Below, in pieces: positions 11,000-23,490 of a stretch of DNA of 64,000 nucleotides. Below the pieces are notes generated by a model. That model saw nothing but the letters and a program-made list of their open reading frames with translations. It was not told the DNA's origin and searched no databases. The translations under genes were made by a program, and so were the position numbers. How positions within the stretch are numbered: the stretch's first letter is position 1; every line of letters starts with the position of its first letter. The DNA is from Diaporthe sp. PMI_573 (lineage: Eukaryota > Ascomycota > Sordariomycetes > Diaporthales > Diaporthaceae): positions 868,001-932,000 of the forward strand of contig JAJTUP010000004.1 of NCBI GenBank assembly GCA_021399435.1. Direction: 5' to 3'.

Positions 11000-13900
11000 G
11001 CCTGCTGGGCCTGCTTTTGCTGCTGCTGGGCCTGCTGGGCTTGCTGCTGCTGCTCACGCTGTTGCTGGGTGTTCGAATTGTTGACCCTCGGGGTTCCGCG
11101 GTGTCGTTCTTGGTGGTTCCCTCCATCTCCGCGCGAAGCACTATTGCCATTGCGAGTTGAGAGGCCAACTTCATCCATCAGGCGCTTGTAGCCCTTGTCC
11201 GGCTGAGCCTTGATGCGAGACAGCACAGACTTGACGTTCTCCACTACCTTGCTCCGGACATTTTCATCAAAGAACGGAGTTGTAATGACCTTGAAAATCA
11301 AGGTTGCACCACACTGCGAGTCGCTGAGAATCGCTTCGAGCGTCTGGTCGTTGGGACTGAAGAACATAGCCTGGACGATCTTGTCGCGGGCTTCCGGCTC
11401 CGTCTTCTGGTTGATGACCTTGAGAACGGTCAAGTATGCGACCTTCTGGGTACAGAGAGTGACCAAGTACGGAACGAGTTGAGGCGCCAGTACAGTCCTA
11501 CGGTGAGGGAAGGTGCAGGTATCCAGGAACCATGTGAGAAGCAAGGCGGCGTTGTGGTTAGTAGCCAGCTGCACGCTGTGGAGTGCGATCGCCGCAGCTA
11601 GCAGTCTCTGCTGGTCCTTCGTGGCATGGTGACTCTCCAGGCAGGCCCTCATACCGCGGGATCCGAATCGACCCTGAGCAATATGCCACATGCGACTCAT
11701 CATAGACTCAAAGATGAAATCGGTGTACGGGGCACCGAATCGGAGACAGCCTTGCAGGACGTAGTTGCCATACTGGTCCAGAAACAGGCACACTGTGTAA
11801 GGACGGAGGTGGTCGCGGATTACGCCCATCTGGTGCTCAGTCTTGCAGACGCTGATGATCTTCTGGGCGGCCCAGGTACCGTTCTTGTGCACGCCGATTT
11901 CTGCCAGGTGTGGCGCGATGAACTCCAACATCGCATCACGAGTCGGGTCAGAGCACTGCTCGAAGAGCTTCTGCACGACTGTATTGCCAAGGTAGTCTGA
12001 CGACAGCTCTGCAATCTCGGGCAACATGTCGTGGGCAATGTTCTCAATCTCAGCTTGAGATAGAGCAGCGTTGTCGATCCTCTTGCGGATATCACGAAGC
12101 TTGGGTGCATCATACAGCCTAGTGTGCGTGGGCTCCCCAATCGGAGGGATTTCCTCAACCAGTTTACCATAAGTAATGGCCTCCTGCAAATTCACGCTGA
12201 TACGAGCGACATCCTCTTCAGTGGCACCGAAGTCTTTCACGATGCTCAAGATGTCGCCAGACATCTCCGACAGCGGCGGGACGGATGGTGTCCCCGGTCC
12301 AGCAGCATCCCCAACGGCGGAAGGCGTTTGGGTACCGTTCTGTCCTTGAGTGAATGGGATTGGGCTTGGGGAAGGCTGTGCGCCATCGTGTCCGGGCGTG
12401 TTCGATGCAGAGGGTGGCTTCGCGAAGTTGATCCGAACGGGACCAGCTCCGGGGAAAATCTCTTTTCCATTCAAGGCGTTCTTGGCAGCCATCGCACTGT
12501 CGATCCTCTCGAAGTTCACGAATCCACAGTTCTTATGCGTCAGGACTCGTGTGAAGAGAATAGGACCGAATTGCTTGAACATCTCAGTCAGCGTCGTGGT
12601 CGTGGTCGATGTCGGAATGCTGCCGAGCCACAGGGCGCTAGTTGGACCAAGTTCTGGTTCGTCGGCGGTCAAAAGGCCATTGTTTCGGCTGCTGGATCGA
12701 CCAAGATTCATTCCGGCGATAGCAGGTGTGAGGTCGTCGGCAGTCGGAGCCTTGTCATCTGCCAGCCCGAGCTCCGCGGCAGTGATGGAGCTGTCAAGCC
12801 GGGAGGGTGTCGGATAGTAGCTGCGAAGAAGTCGGGAGGGGTTGGGCGTGTCCAGGACACCAGCAGTTCTCGCACGAGGCCGGCTGATAGCCGCCTGGTT
12901 GGCGTATGCTTGAACAGCTAGGTTATGGTCGCGGATTGCTGCCTGGGTCGCGGCGAGTCGCTGTTGGATGAGCTCGTACTGGCTCTCCAGAGTCTCTTGC
13001 TGCTCGTAGCCATCTTCTTCGTTGTCATACTCGTCCTCATACGTGTCCTTGTTATTCACCGAGTAGGACCGGAAACGGCTCGCACTCGCCTGTCGTGCAA
13101 AATCCGGCATCATTGTTTGGAGATAGGGAGGGTCCATCTGCGATGGCTGCGGTTGGGGCGTACCCATCAGGCCAAGATAATCCAGAGTCCTCGCGGGGAC
13201 GTCGTTTTCTACACCTCCTTCCCTCGAAATCTGGGACTGCGTGGGCGAGCTTGGCCCGTTGGTCGAGACGCTGGCTATGCTAGCCAACGTTGAGCCCCTC
13301 TCGCGACCGACTGCGTTCCAGCTGCTGCTGAAGATATTGGGACCAAAAGGCGAGCTCGCCCCAGATGGATGTGGCGCGAACGGGCTGCGCTGTGGCATGG
13401 AACCAGCTCGGAGGCGCGACAACAAGGCAGATGGGTTGTTCACGGGCTCAGTTGGTTCTAGGCCAGGCGACGGCGACTTGAAAGGACTGTGAGATGGTGA
13501 AGGCCTCGATGTCTTGAATGCCAACGCTGGTATGCTGAGCAAGCCATTGGCAGGGCCCGTGGTGGACAGTCGAGAGGGTAAGGTGCCTGCGCGTGCACGG
13601 CGTGTTGAGATGGGAGAATCTTGAGAGTTGAGTTGCGTGAAGTCGGGGAAACCGTCCGTGGGCGATTCTGGTATGTTCTCGCGCAGAGGGGTCGAGTTGC
13701 CGCTGGTCGGCGGGCCTCCCCAGGGATTCAGGGGCAGGCTGGTCACACCCTCCTGGGCTTGGATTTCGCGTGCCCTAAATGAACGACAGACCGTTAGCCA
13801 ACCTGTTCCGCAACGGCCTGAAGACATACCGGCTCCATCAGGACACCTGACGGGAGGGCCGCCGTCGAGCACTCACCTCTTGCTGGAAAGGAACCGTCCG

Positions 13901-14151
13901 CTACCAGGAGCCGCTAGCGGATCGTGCGAAGGAGAGCCGGCCCCCGATCGCGTGGCCGAGGTCATCTTTGCTCCTGGATTAAGGCCTGATGTTGTTGGCA
14001 GGCCAAAAGGCGAGCGGATTGGTGCACTCCCGCCGGACGAGGGTTCGTTCGGGGAGGTGCTGGCGCTGGCGGGGTTTGATAGGGACTGGCCGAGGCCAGG
14101 CGGCGGCGCAAACTTGCCAATCGTCAAGTGTTCTGGTCTAGAAGTGGACAT
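10429..14151 (-). CDS. RRM + Pumilio (PUF) RNA-binding protein, JSN1/PUF1 type
   Basis: Two exons, 13877-14151 and 10429-13774 (102-bp intron), encode 1206 aa starting MSTSRPEHLTIGKFAPPPGL. Residues 1-460 are Ser/Pro-rich with an acidic helical stretch. An RRM lies at about 468-540 (ALWLGSIPTSTTTTTLTEMF, then NCGFVNFERIDSAMAAKNAL). A divergent Pumilio domain lies at about 670-950 (YLGNTVVQKLFEQ, HKNGTWAAQKIISV, DQYGNYVLQGCLRFG, SQCGATLIFKVI). A glutamine-rich tract at about 990-1033 is followed by a Gly/Pro/Met-rich tail ending in RGGRVGRQGRNN. The RRM-plus-PUF order is that of the JSN1/PUF1/PUF2 group, which binds 3' UTRs of mRNAs for membrane and mitochondrial proteins. The poly-leucine frame on the opposite strand (10465-11160) is an antisense shadow of the CAG repeat. 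Confidence 0.93.
10961..10998 (-). repeat. CAG (plus strand CTG) trinucleotide run coding polyglutamine
   Basis: About 12.7 uninterrupted CTG units on the plus strand, flanked by further imperfect CTG/CTT units up to about 11060. Read on the minus strand these are CAG codons in the PUF protein's Q/A-rich segment. Such a pure codon run is prone to length change between strains. Confidence 0.9.
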
Positions 14152-17100
14152 TATGGATTAAAATCAATCCGAACCTCATGAGACGGGTGTTGGTTGGTTC
14201 GTAAGCTGTTTCAATAGGGCTCCGCCGGTTGGAAGCTAATATTAGGAAAGCTGTATGTTCCGTGGGGTGTGCGAAAAGTCTCGGATCGAGGAGTCGGATG
14301 ACGATGGACTGGACCGCACAGCACGGCAAATGTGTCCGCGGTTCTCGGTCGACAGAAGTGGGTAACTCGAGTCGTGGAGAATGACGACAGTACCACTGCA
14401 ACCGTTCAAGATCACAGATCCTCGATGGCCCAAGCGACCTCAGTTCAACCCGGATGCTGGAGAAAGGTGGGATCCTCGGCGGCCAGACAAACCAGCTCGT
14501 GAGAAGCTCAACAGACAGCGGCGTCAATGCAGGGAGAATCGAGTCCTTGCTGCCGCACCCTCAATCAGAAGCCCACTCAAGGGTCGGGAGAGTCGAGGCA
14601 GAAAGAGAGAGCGAGAGACGTCTTGCCGCAAAGAGAGTTGTCGGGATCGGCGCTGGTTGAAGGTTTGCCCCGGGGCGTGACGAGCAGAAAATCGCTGGCT
14701 GAGGCGGTGAGGTGTGTATGCCAGAAGGGCGAAGGATTACGAAGGTCGACAGACTGGCTGCAGGCGAAGACAGATTCGGGCAAGAGGTGCAGTCGCAGAA
14801 GCGGCCGGGTCTTGTCGAGTCAAGTGCTTGAACGGAGAAAAAGTTGCTCGTAGGCTGGAAGGGGACGCAGTTGTGGGGTCAAGAAGTGAAACTTGGCAGC
14901 GGCGCGAGCTGTGCTGCAGCAAAAAGGAGAGTCGTGTCTCTTGTCGTGGGTTCTGGAGGTCTAAATCCGGACTGGCCTCCAACCTCCATGCGTTCGTTTC
15001 CTGCTCGTGGGACCGCTCGAGTGCTGGTGATCGAACCGACGAAGCTCAGCGAGACCTTGGACAGTTCTCGCGGGTGTGGTCGGTGTCGTTGAAAAACCAC
15101 CAGGCGCTGTGGGCTGATACGGAGAGGAAGGGGATGCGACGGGGGGGGCGGGTGGCTGCGCGGGGCAAGGGATTGACCGTAGAAAACACACGAGGTCGAA
15201 AAGACAAGAGACAATCAACGAATCAACTCAATACACAGGCTTCATTAGACGGCTCGGTGACGACGAAGCCTGGAGAAGAGGAGGAGGGGGGTTAGGAACT
15301 ATGCTGGTGGTATAGAATGACCAACGTGGGAAGAAGTTCGAGGATGAGGTTGCGACGGAGGTCGAGGCAGGAAGAGGTAGTATATCCTAGGCAAGGCAGG
15401 TAGGTACAGCAAAGTAGGGGGTAGGCAGACTTGATGCAAGCAAGCCAGGTAGTCTCGTCTTGCAGTCGTACGTACTCTTTCTGTACTGGGAACCATCTAC
15501 ACAGTACTTGCAGGGCTACCAAAGTCGGACCAGCTGCCCAAGGGACACACATACGGAAGGACAGACAAGACAGGCCACGCACACACGCATCGCACACTAG
15601 ACTAGATGGATCGCTGCCGGGGGTGGGTGGATGGGGCGGGACGGCCTGAACCTGACGATGGCTGGTTTGCTTGAGCAGAGCAGAGCAAGAGTCGTGCATG
15701 TCCTGCAGGCCTGTCGCCATCAAGCAGCACAAACGCAAGCCATTGGCCATGACGGGTGATTCCAGGAGGAGGGGAGGGCGAGGAGATCCAGCAGGGCGGC
15801 AGGGGGGCAGGGGGGCAGGGGGGCAGGGGGGGCGGGCGTCAAGCAGCAAGGGTCAGGGCAGTGTCAGTTGGCCAAGCCAGGACGGATGAAACACCCAGGA
15901 ATAAGGGGTAGCAAGAGGTACAAAGTACATTGTACCATGCCACAGTCCCTCAACCTCCTCGGGAGCGGCGGGCTCCTGGGAGCGAGCTCATCTATCCCGC
16001 GCAGGTATGGCGTATGCGCCATCTAGAAGCATTGAGAGCTACTTTCCATGAGGCTGTGAGGGCGCCCTTTTACTGTATTCCTTACATATCTAGGTAGGCA
16101 AGGTTTCGAGCCGAGCTGATGTTGATGGGATGGAATTGAAAGAAATAAAAAAAAAATGGTCGATCCTGGCGCCATTACTCTGCACCGTTGCCGTTAATAC
16201 CCCAACCGTTACCTACCAACCGTCACCTAACCGGGTCAATGAGCTGGGGATCGGGAACCAGGTACAGATACGGTCGTGGTCGTCTTCTGTTATTTTTCCA
16301 ATTGGTATTTTTGGATGGAGTACGGGGTGCTGGGCAGGGGATCATGAGATCTGACGTCGGGTCCTCGTCGGTTTCTTGTTCCTTAGTGCGACTCTGTGCG
16401 CAGACAAAAGATCCACGATGGGCCGACTGGTCAACGTGCCACCACTGACTGACTTGACTGCCCGTTCAATACCTGGCGTATGTCAATGTCAATGTCAACC
16501 GCCAATGCCTCCGTTCTAGTGTACTTGGTATTCAACGCTCACGCATGTTGAAGACAAGAAAAAAGGGGTCCAGCTTGAATGCCATCCGGACCATCTGCCC
16601 ATCTAACCTGTGTAGGCTGGGCCAGACTTTACACTGTCAAGCCCCAATCTATCTGATGCTTGGGCTGTCTGCCTTTGGCCAGTTGGCCGTTGGGGACAAG
16701 CTCTCGTCTGCCCTCTCCCCAAACATCTCCCCCACACTGCTGGGACTAGGGATCGCCCTCCCACCTCCACCCAACTTTCCTCCCCGCCGTGCCGCCCCTC
16801 CCCTTCAATCGTCCAGGAGAGAGAGTCGCCTCGATCTGCCCTGCCCTGCTCATCTTCAAACCGAGGGGAGCTGTCAGCCGACTGTGCGACTATTATTATG
16901 CCTTTGACAGGCTGTCGTAAACCACCACGCCTCTAGCTCTACGAGTAACCTGCTCATCCCTGGGGCTGCGGCACAAACGCAAACCTATCTTAGCAGTACT
17001 TGTTATGATCACTCCCGGGTCGGCGCTGATCTCTTGGTCGTCGTCGCTTCCGGGGAGCTTGCAAAAGTCCTCAAACCCGTAGTCAAGGGACTTGCGTGTA

Positions 17101-20100
17101 GCGTGGGCATCATGTCGACTGAACATTCTGTCTGATTATTCAAGCAGGTTCGGGCTCCCCGACAAACCTGGCTGCCCTGGGGTGACCTCGAAAGTCATGT
17201 CTACCTGGTCCAACCCAGCTGGCCCCCCATCGTCTCCCATGTTAAAAGCCACAAAGTCAAAAGCCCCCAAAAGATGACAGGCAGGTCTCGGGAGTCGAGT
17301 ACGACCCTCCTGCCTGTCTCTGTCTGCCTTCCCGGCGCCGTGCCCCTCCCTGAGATCGGACAAGTTCAACGTCAAACCTCAACATGTCGGATTGCTTTGA
17401 CAAACTATCCCACTTCCCGCTGGCTCACCGCTGCTGCTTCCAACGGTCGCAGTGTGTTGTTGGCGGCACGGTCCCGGATGCCTTCTGGCCGACCGACCGA
17501 CCGACGGCACACACGCGCATCCGGGGTATCATCTGGACGCCTGGGTGCTGCGTACAGCTCTGCTCACTCGCCAACCAACAGGCCGGCTGCGAACCAGCTT
17601 CAGGGGTTACGTCGGCGATTCCATCATGACGGCCGAAAACAGTATCGCACAGCCCACAGCCGCGCAACCTTGGCTGGACACAGGCCAATGCCGTGTTATG
17701 GAGCAGTCAATGCAAGCGTTGATCCCCGACCAAGCAGCGCCCGTGGGTCAGGCGCAGGGCATCCGAACTCTCCCCCGGGTCAATGTGTACAGATGCGTCA
17801 GGCACGCACGCAGGCCAGCTGTCTCCTCGCTCATAGGCAAGCTTTCTCGAGAGCAAGGCTCCTTGGTCGCATACTCGGATCGTATCCCAAGCCACTCTTG
17901 CGCGCCGTGCCTTCGGATTCGCTCTCTCGGGCAAAGAGATATCGCGCTGCGGCCCACTGTGGTAGACTAGTGGGCCAGCCGTCCTCCAAGCCCTGTCCGC
18001 CCTGCAGCTAAGAGATCTGAAACAGAGCAACAGCTGCGACCCCATCTGCAAGCCCAAGTGGTGGTCATCTGTGGTCTGGCAGCGGCTCACAGCTCCGACT
18101 GCCTGCATATGCATGCTGCAGCGTTTGAGCAGTCGCGGTCAACATCCACCACCGGGAACGAACTGGTAGATAGCTCTGAAGCTGAAGAACGTGCGAGTCT
18201 GCCCCCGTCATGTCTGTCCGCCCAGAATCTTCTCGTCCCAGAAGCGCATAACTACAACGTCGGCATAGGTCCCCAGCCGCAATGCCATGACGTGGGGCGC
18301 AGGCTTAATCTGGGCGTGTGGCATGGATAGGAGTCGGAAGGGATCCAGCTCGGCGGTGGGTGTGTGCACAAAGTCAACGCTTTGCAGATTCTCAGCCGCT
18401 GCGGCGGCCGGGTCCCAACGGCGTAGCTTCTGCTGCATCAGCCTGCGTGTCCATCCACTCGATGGTGACTGCTGTCGGACCTCCAAGTTACGTAGGTGTT
18501 CTACGCCTGTTACCGACAACTACGCACGCTCCCTCCGCCCTCCGGTCATCGTCTTGGGTCTCGCTGGCCGGCTTAGGTAAAGCATTGTCAGTTCAGACCC
18601 TCTGCTCAACTGTTTGTTGCCACGAAGCTGTCAGACAATCCATGACCACTTCTATTTTTACACCGCCCTGAACCTTTTTGTAACAGTCCCCGAAATGTGC
18701 AGATCCCGGGCCACCGCGCCGATACGTCGCAGGCGTTTGCTCGCCTCCGCACCGAGAAACCTCAGCACACCGAGATCAACACTCGTCGGTATCGAAGAGG
18801 GATGTCACACCTAGTCTCCGAGGCAGCTTCGTTGGCCAATGGCACTGGTCAAGGCCGTTTATAGCACGTCAACCCATCATTACCAACCCGTGGAGGATGT
18901 ATCGTCTCACCGACACCACCATTTCACGAGATCATCCCATCGTAACAAGATCCAATCGTCTCGGCTTGGCGCCTCTCCCTCTTCCCCACAGTACCTGACT
19001 GGGGGAGCTTATTAGTAGGAGGCTTTGAGAAGTTGGTATATTCATAGACCCGGAACAAGCTTGTCATGCTGCGGGGTGGTGTTGCATCAGGAGGTGAGCT
19101 CCTCGGCCCAGAACAAAACACCACACAATGCACGAACGGGACAAGTCAAACCTCCAAACAAGCCAGGTTCCTAGAAGCAAGGCCGTTTCGCAGCCGAGTT
19201 GCCCGTTTCAAACGGGGTGTGTGGACGGTGGTGAAAACTTTCCGATGGGGAAGATGCTCGGCCGCCGGCTCTGGTCTGTAGCGCCTCCCAGCCACGCACG
19301 TGTCTGGGGGCAACGCCCGGCGGCGCTTGGCCAAGCTATCATCGGTGATGTCGTTGGCTGCTGCGTGTCCGTGATTTCTGGGCCATGTGGGTATTAAACA
19401 GAAAGACACTTGACGAAACCACCCGGATGTAGTCAGCACTGACCGCGTGGCTGGGCCAAGATATCCCACTCTCCCTGGATCGACATGGCGGCGGCTAGTT
19501 GGAACAATCTCGATATCCTGCTCCCGTGGCTAGTCCACAATGGCACGCAATGGATGTCGAGGTTGAAAAGTCTGTGCAGTGCAGTCTGCAGACTCGGAGC
19601 CTCAAGTCCCGGCGTGGCACGGTGCCATCTATACAGCAAGGCCTGGCATATATGAGCGCCCCTACCTGTCTTACCACGCCTTACCTCCAGCTCAACAGGC
19701 CACACACCAGCGTCCTATGCAGCCCACTGAGGCACCGAGCTCAGCGCCTGCATCCCAACAGCGTGGTACGCAATGCACCTTGATATTGCCACCACCAGGT
19801 CCAGCGTAGCGGTGTAACAGTTGTATCCTCATGCCTTGAGCTTCACGTCTGATCAAACAAACATGCTGACTCGCCCTGTCAGAGGTTGGCCAGGCCTCGA
19901 ACAATCTGTAAAATCCGTGATGTGATGGGGGAGGCGACGGGGGCGGAACCCAAAAGAAAGGCCCATGGCAGTCTCCTGTTGGATGACAGCTGTGAGAATG
20001 CTACTGTATCTGCTGCTTGGCCCCTCGTCTCCAGATCCTCAGCCTGGCCCCGAGTAGGTAAACGTGCCCGGATAGAGTTGGTGATCTACCCTGTCGCGGC

Positions 20101-21017
20101 CGATGAGCTCTGGGATGCTAAAGGGACAAAGGGAGTAGTCGAGTCTCTTGTGCACCCTGTGCATGTCGTGCTCCGCGGACTGTTTCCCCTGTTTCCCCTT
20201 ACTGTTTCCATGTGTGAGGATGCTTGCAAGAGCCCAGCAAACAGCATATGTTCCCCGCATTGGCACGGCATCATGAAACTTCTGTCATCATCGCCAGCGG
20301 TTCGTCTCTGCTACGGTTGCCCACGACGTGCCATGCCGTAACAGAACGAACTGGTGTACTCCATACTCCGTACAAATGCTGACTAAGGCTGGCTCTGCAG
20401 GGGTGGATGGCTAAAATTAAGCCGCGGCCCACCTGCGGACCGCCTCCAGACTACTGGCGGCCGTCTCGATGCTCCTTTCTGGGCCCCCGGCCGACGCGTG
20501 TTCTTGTCCGAGATAGACTTTCAGAGGAAGAATGCGCCCCCATTGTTTCACCACTCCCACATGGAGGCGAAATGCTCATCACAGACCTAGCCCACAGTCC
20601 CCTTACTTCCAAGCAGTCGGGACAAGATTCAACCCGGCCGTGAACCCCGAGCACGGGAGCGTATCATCATCCAGGGTTGCGATAGCTACCTGACTGGCCT
20701 TCAGAAGCAAGCCGCAGTGCAGCTTCAATCCGACCCCTGGCCCCAGCATTGACTGGCCAGTCCAGCGCTTGTCCTCGAAGTCGTCCAGCACAGCGCGCGC
20801 AAGCTGGTCCTTACGCAACCTCCCCCGACTCCGATAGCCCCGTCACTGGGCCCGCCTCACCGAGAAGGAGCACCACCTGCCGACTTGCGACAGCTCGCAC
20901 CTCCAAGCTCGGCCGGTGACGTGAGGTGCCGTCTGTCGCCCGAGTGCCTCGGTGCACCATCTCGACTGCCACCTGTACATTGCACGGCGTCAGGATTCCT
21001 GTGAGGTCGGAGATGCC
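14152..21017. other. Gene-poor divergent interval between PUF and glycosyltransferase-like genes
   Basis: In 6.9 kb I can support no gene. The longest frames (17274-18011 and 16545-16907, both +) have irregular composition, no domain-like segments and rival frames over the same bases, so they look like chance ORFs in GC-rich DNA. The segment next to 14151 should contain the 5' leader and promoter of the PUF gene, and the segment before 21018 that of the next gene. A G-run repeat lies at 15802-15836. An untranslated RNA cannot be excluded. Confidence 0.45.
15802..15836 (+). repeat. G-run repeat with G-quadruplex potential
   Basis: Four runs of 6-7 G separated by CA (or C), followed by a further GGG run. 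This satisfies the usual pattern for an intramolecular G-quadruplex on the plus strand. It lies far from any supported gene. Confidence 0.75.
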
Positions 21018-22318
21018 ATGGCGTTAGGCGGCTCATATGCGTCCAAACAGAACGTCGTCATCGGCGCCGTTCTGTTCATGTTCCTCTGGTACCTGGGTTT
21101 CAATAGCCAAGCAACCCCGCCAGCAAGAAGTATTGTAAGTCGGATGTCTCAGGTGTCTGCTACCCTTATTAGCCTAGCCTTGACTCGCCCATTCCATGCC
21201 CACCAGGGAGACTAACATGTCGTCATTCCCAGAGCAAGACGGAGACACTACAGGTCGACTCATCACAGCATGATGGCCCCCTCGAACTTGACGTCTCCCG
21301 CCCCGAGGGACAACCAGAGCTCCCGCTCCCGACCAAGCCAGTCAAGCTCATCAACCCCTACATAACAGAAGGGCAGCTCAACCCCTCGGGCCGCGCCTCC
21401 AAGGGACCGCTGTCCCCCCCAGCCGACGACCCATGGCGGCCCCTGATCCTATACGCCTTCTCCGACTCCCCCGGGTCGCGCGACAACCTGCGCTTCTTCC
21501 TCCACCACGGCCTCCACGCCGCAGCCGACTTCATCTTCATCCTCAACGGCATGAACAACGAGACGGCCCAGGAGCTCCTCATCCCGCAGGGCGCCTCCAA
21601 CATCCGCACCGTCTACCGCCCCCACACGTGCTACGACCTAGGCGCGTACGGCGAGGTCCTCAGGGGCGACAAGACCCCGCTGGGCATGGGCCCCGGCCGG
21701 CTGGAGCTGTACAAGCGGTACAGGCGGTTCCTCCTGCTCAACTCGAGCGTGCGGGGGCCCTTCCTGCCCCACTGGGGCCAGGGCGCCTGCTGGAGCGACA
21801 TCTTCCTCGCGAAGGTGAACGTCCAGACCAAGCTCGTCGGCATGACGGCAAACTGCTGGCCCGACTTCCACGTCCAGTCCGAGGTCTGGGCCACCGACTT
21901 CGTGGGCATGGAGCTCCTCATGCACCCCCCGCCCCCGGCCGCCAACGCCACCAACGTCGACGGCTTCGCGGCCCGCGAGGAGCCAGTGGGGCTGGCCGGT
22001 TGCTACCCGGACCTGAACAAGGCGCTGCACGCCGAGCTGGGCGCCACGCGCGTCATGCTCGACGCGGGCCACCGCGTCGACCTCCTCATGAGCGCGTACC
22101 ACGGCATCGCTAACTACTCGGCCGTCTGCGACCCGGAGGTGCACGGGGACATGCTCTGGAACGGGAAGTACTTTGGGACCAATGTCCATCCCTATGAGAC
22201 CGTCTTTGCCAAGACGAACCGCGATATCGACCCTGTGCTTATCGACCGCCTGTCTGAGTGGCAGTGGGCCTCTGGCTGGCGGAGCTGGGATAGTTGCGGG
22301 GCGTGGTCGACGTGGTGA
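21018..22318 (+). CDS. Type II membrane protein, fungal glycosyltransferase-like
   Basis: Two exons, 21018-21134 and 21233-22318 (98-bp intron), encode 400 aa. The ATG at 21018 is chosen because residues 12-30 then form a signal anchor (VVIGAVLFMFLWYLGF), as in Golgi type II enzymes. A short stem rich in Ser, Pro and Glu leads into a globular domain with YAFSDSPGSRDNLRFFLHHG, HTCYDLGAYGEVL, YKRYRRFLLLNSSVRGPFLP and WATDFVGMELL. This resembles a fungal family usually annotated as putative glycosyltransferases; the assignment rests on the fold-like pattern and topology and I name no substrate. Several N-glycosylation sequons (NET, NSS, NAT, NYS) suit a lumenal domain. The second exon is strongly GC-rich at third positions, unlike the spacer upstream. 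Confidence 0.8.
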
Positions 22319-23490
22319 GAGTGGGTTGTCTTGTTTGCATGGCTCGGACGGATGGGAAAGAGGCCGGTCTGAGGGTATATCGCCCGTGTTGCTTGTATAT
22401 AAGTTGGCGGGGGTACGTGAGAGGAGCATCGTTTCCTTCCTGCAAGGCGTTATGGCTGGTTTGACTTCCTGCATGGATGTGGCTATCTTTCCTTATAATC
22501 CATGGGACACTTTCTCATACCTAAAGCATGAGTTTCCTCCTCGTGATGACCGACCTGAGTGAACTTTTCTCGATTAATCCTGACAGAACTATTGAATCAT
22601 CGTCATCGATACGCCGGCGGGAATTGTAGCCCACCCAACAGCAACCCAGCTTGCTCGCCCAAGAAGCCGGTGTCTATCCACACCTTGGAGGCGAAAATAT
22701 TAACCGGCACAGGTAATCAGTTGACGAGGTGCCCAGTCGAACTTGGTCAGGGTCCTCAGCAATCTCTCAGTTGGCTGTCACCGCAGCGCGGGCCCCCGCG
22801 TTGCTGTTCATGCGAGTGTCGATTCATCTCTACAGTCCGGATCGTGTAAGAGCAGGCATGTATCGGCTCCCTCTCCCTCTGAAGATGCTGTTTCCACTGG
22901 GGCTTGTATGTGTAGGAGACTACGAAGTGAGGTCTGGCCTTTGTGTAAAACATTTATCTGTCTGCAATCAGAATCATATTGTGCGGTTCCTCTCTGATGA
23001 GCTGAGACGAGGCTCCTGCTTTTACTATTGGGCCACCGGACTCTCGGGTGAGGGACTTTATATGTTGAGAAAGACATTACTTGTGTGTCGTGGGTTGTCC
23101 ATTGGATGGTGTTGCCTGACTTGTCCACTGGTAGGTATAGTGATGTCGAGTAGGCATGGGGGGATCATTACTCAAAGGCAAAGGAAGCCAATATGGAGTC
23201 TTCATACGTGTTTATCCAGGTATCAATGATGAATATTGCCTTGGCACCACAGGGAAGTCACGAAGTTTCTCAGGAGAACTGCGAGTCCTAAATTCTCGCC
23301 TTACATGGGCGAGATACATGAAGAATCCAAGGTGCTTCGCATCCAGACGAGTTGATCTTGAACGCATAATTGACTGCTGGGGTTGCGTGATGATAAGCGA
23401 GGGGCTGATAGAATATTTTACTGGGCCAATATATACACATTGAATCTCTGCCACAAGAGAACGGGGAAGGCCTCAAGTCTTCTAGCCCGC
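22319..23490. other. Convergent intergenic spacer
   Basis: 1.17 kb between the 3' ends of the glycosyltransferase-like gene and the small secreted-protein gene. I see no gene, repeat or RNA. The short open frames are incoherent. Confidence 0.5.

Noticed and set aside
10465..11160. 231-codon plus-strand ORF with poly-leucine, and a poly-serine frame (10782-11174)
   Set aside because: Both are shadows of the CAG/CTG repeat in the PUF coding sequence.
17274..18011. 245-codon plus-strand ORF in the gene-poor interval
   Set aside because: Irregular composition, no domain-like segments, several rival frames on both strands; likely chance in GC-rich DNA.
21433..22474. Long GC-rich frames on both strands over the glycosyltransferase-like gene
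   Set aside because: Shadows caused by very high third-position GC; the chosen frame has the signal anchor, the splice match and a sensible composition.
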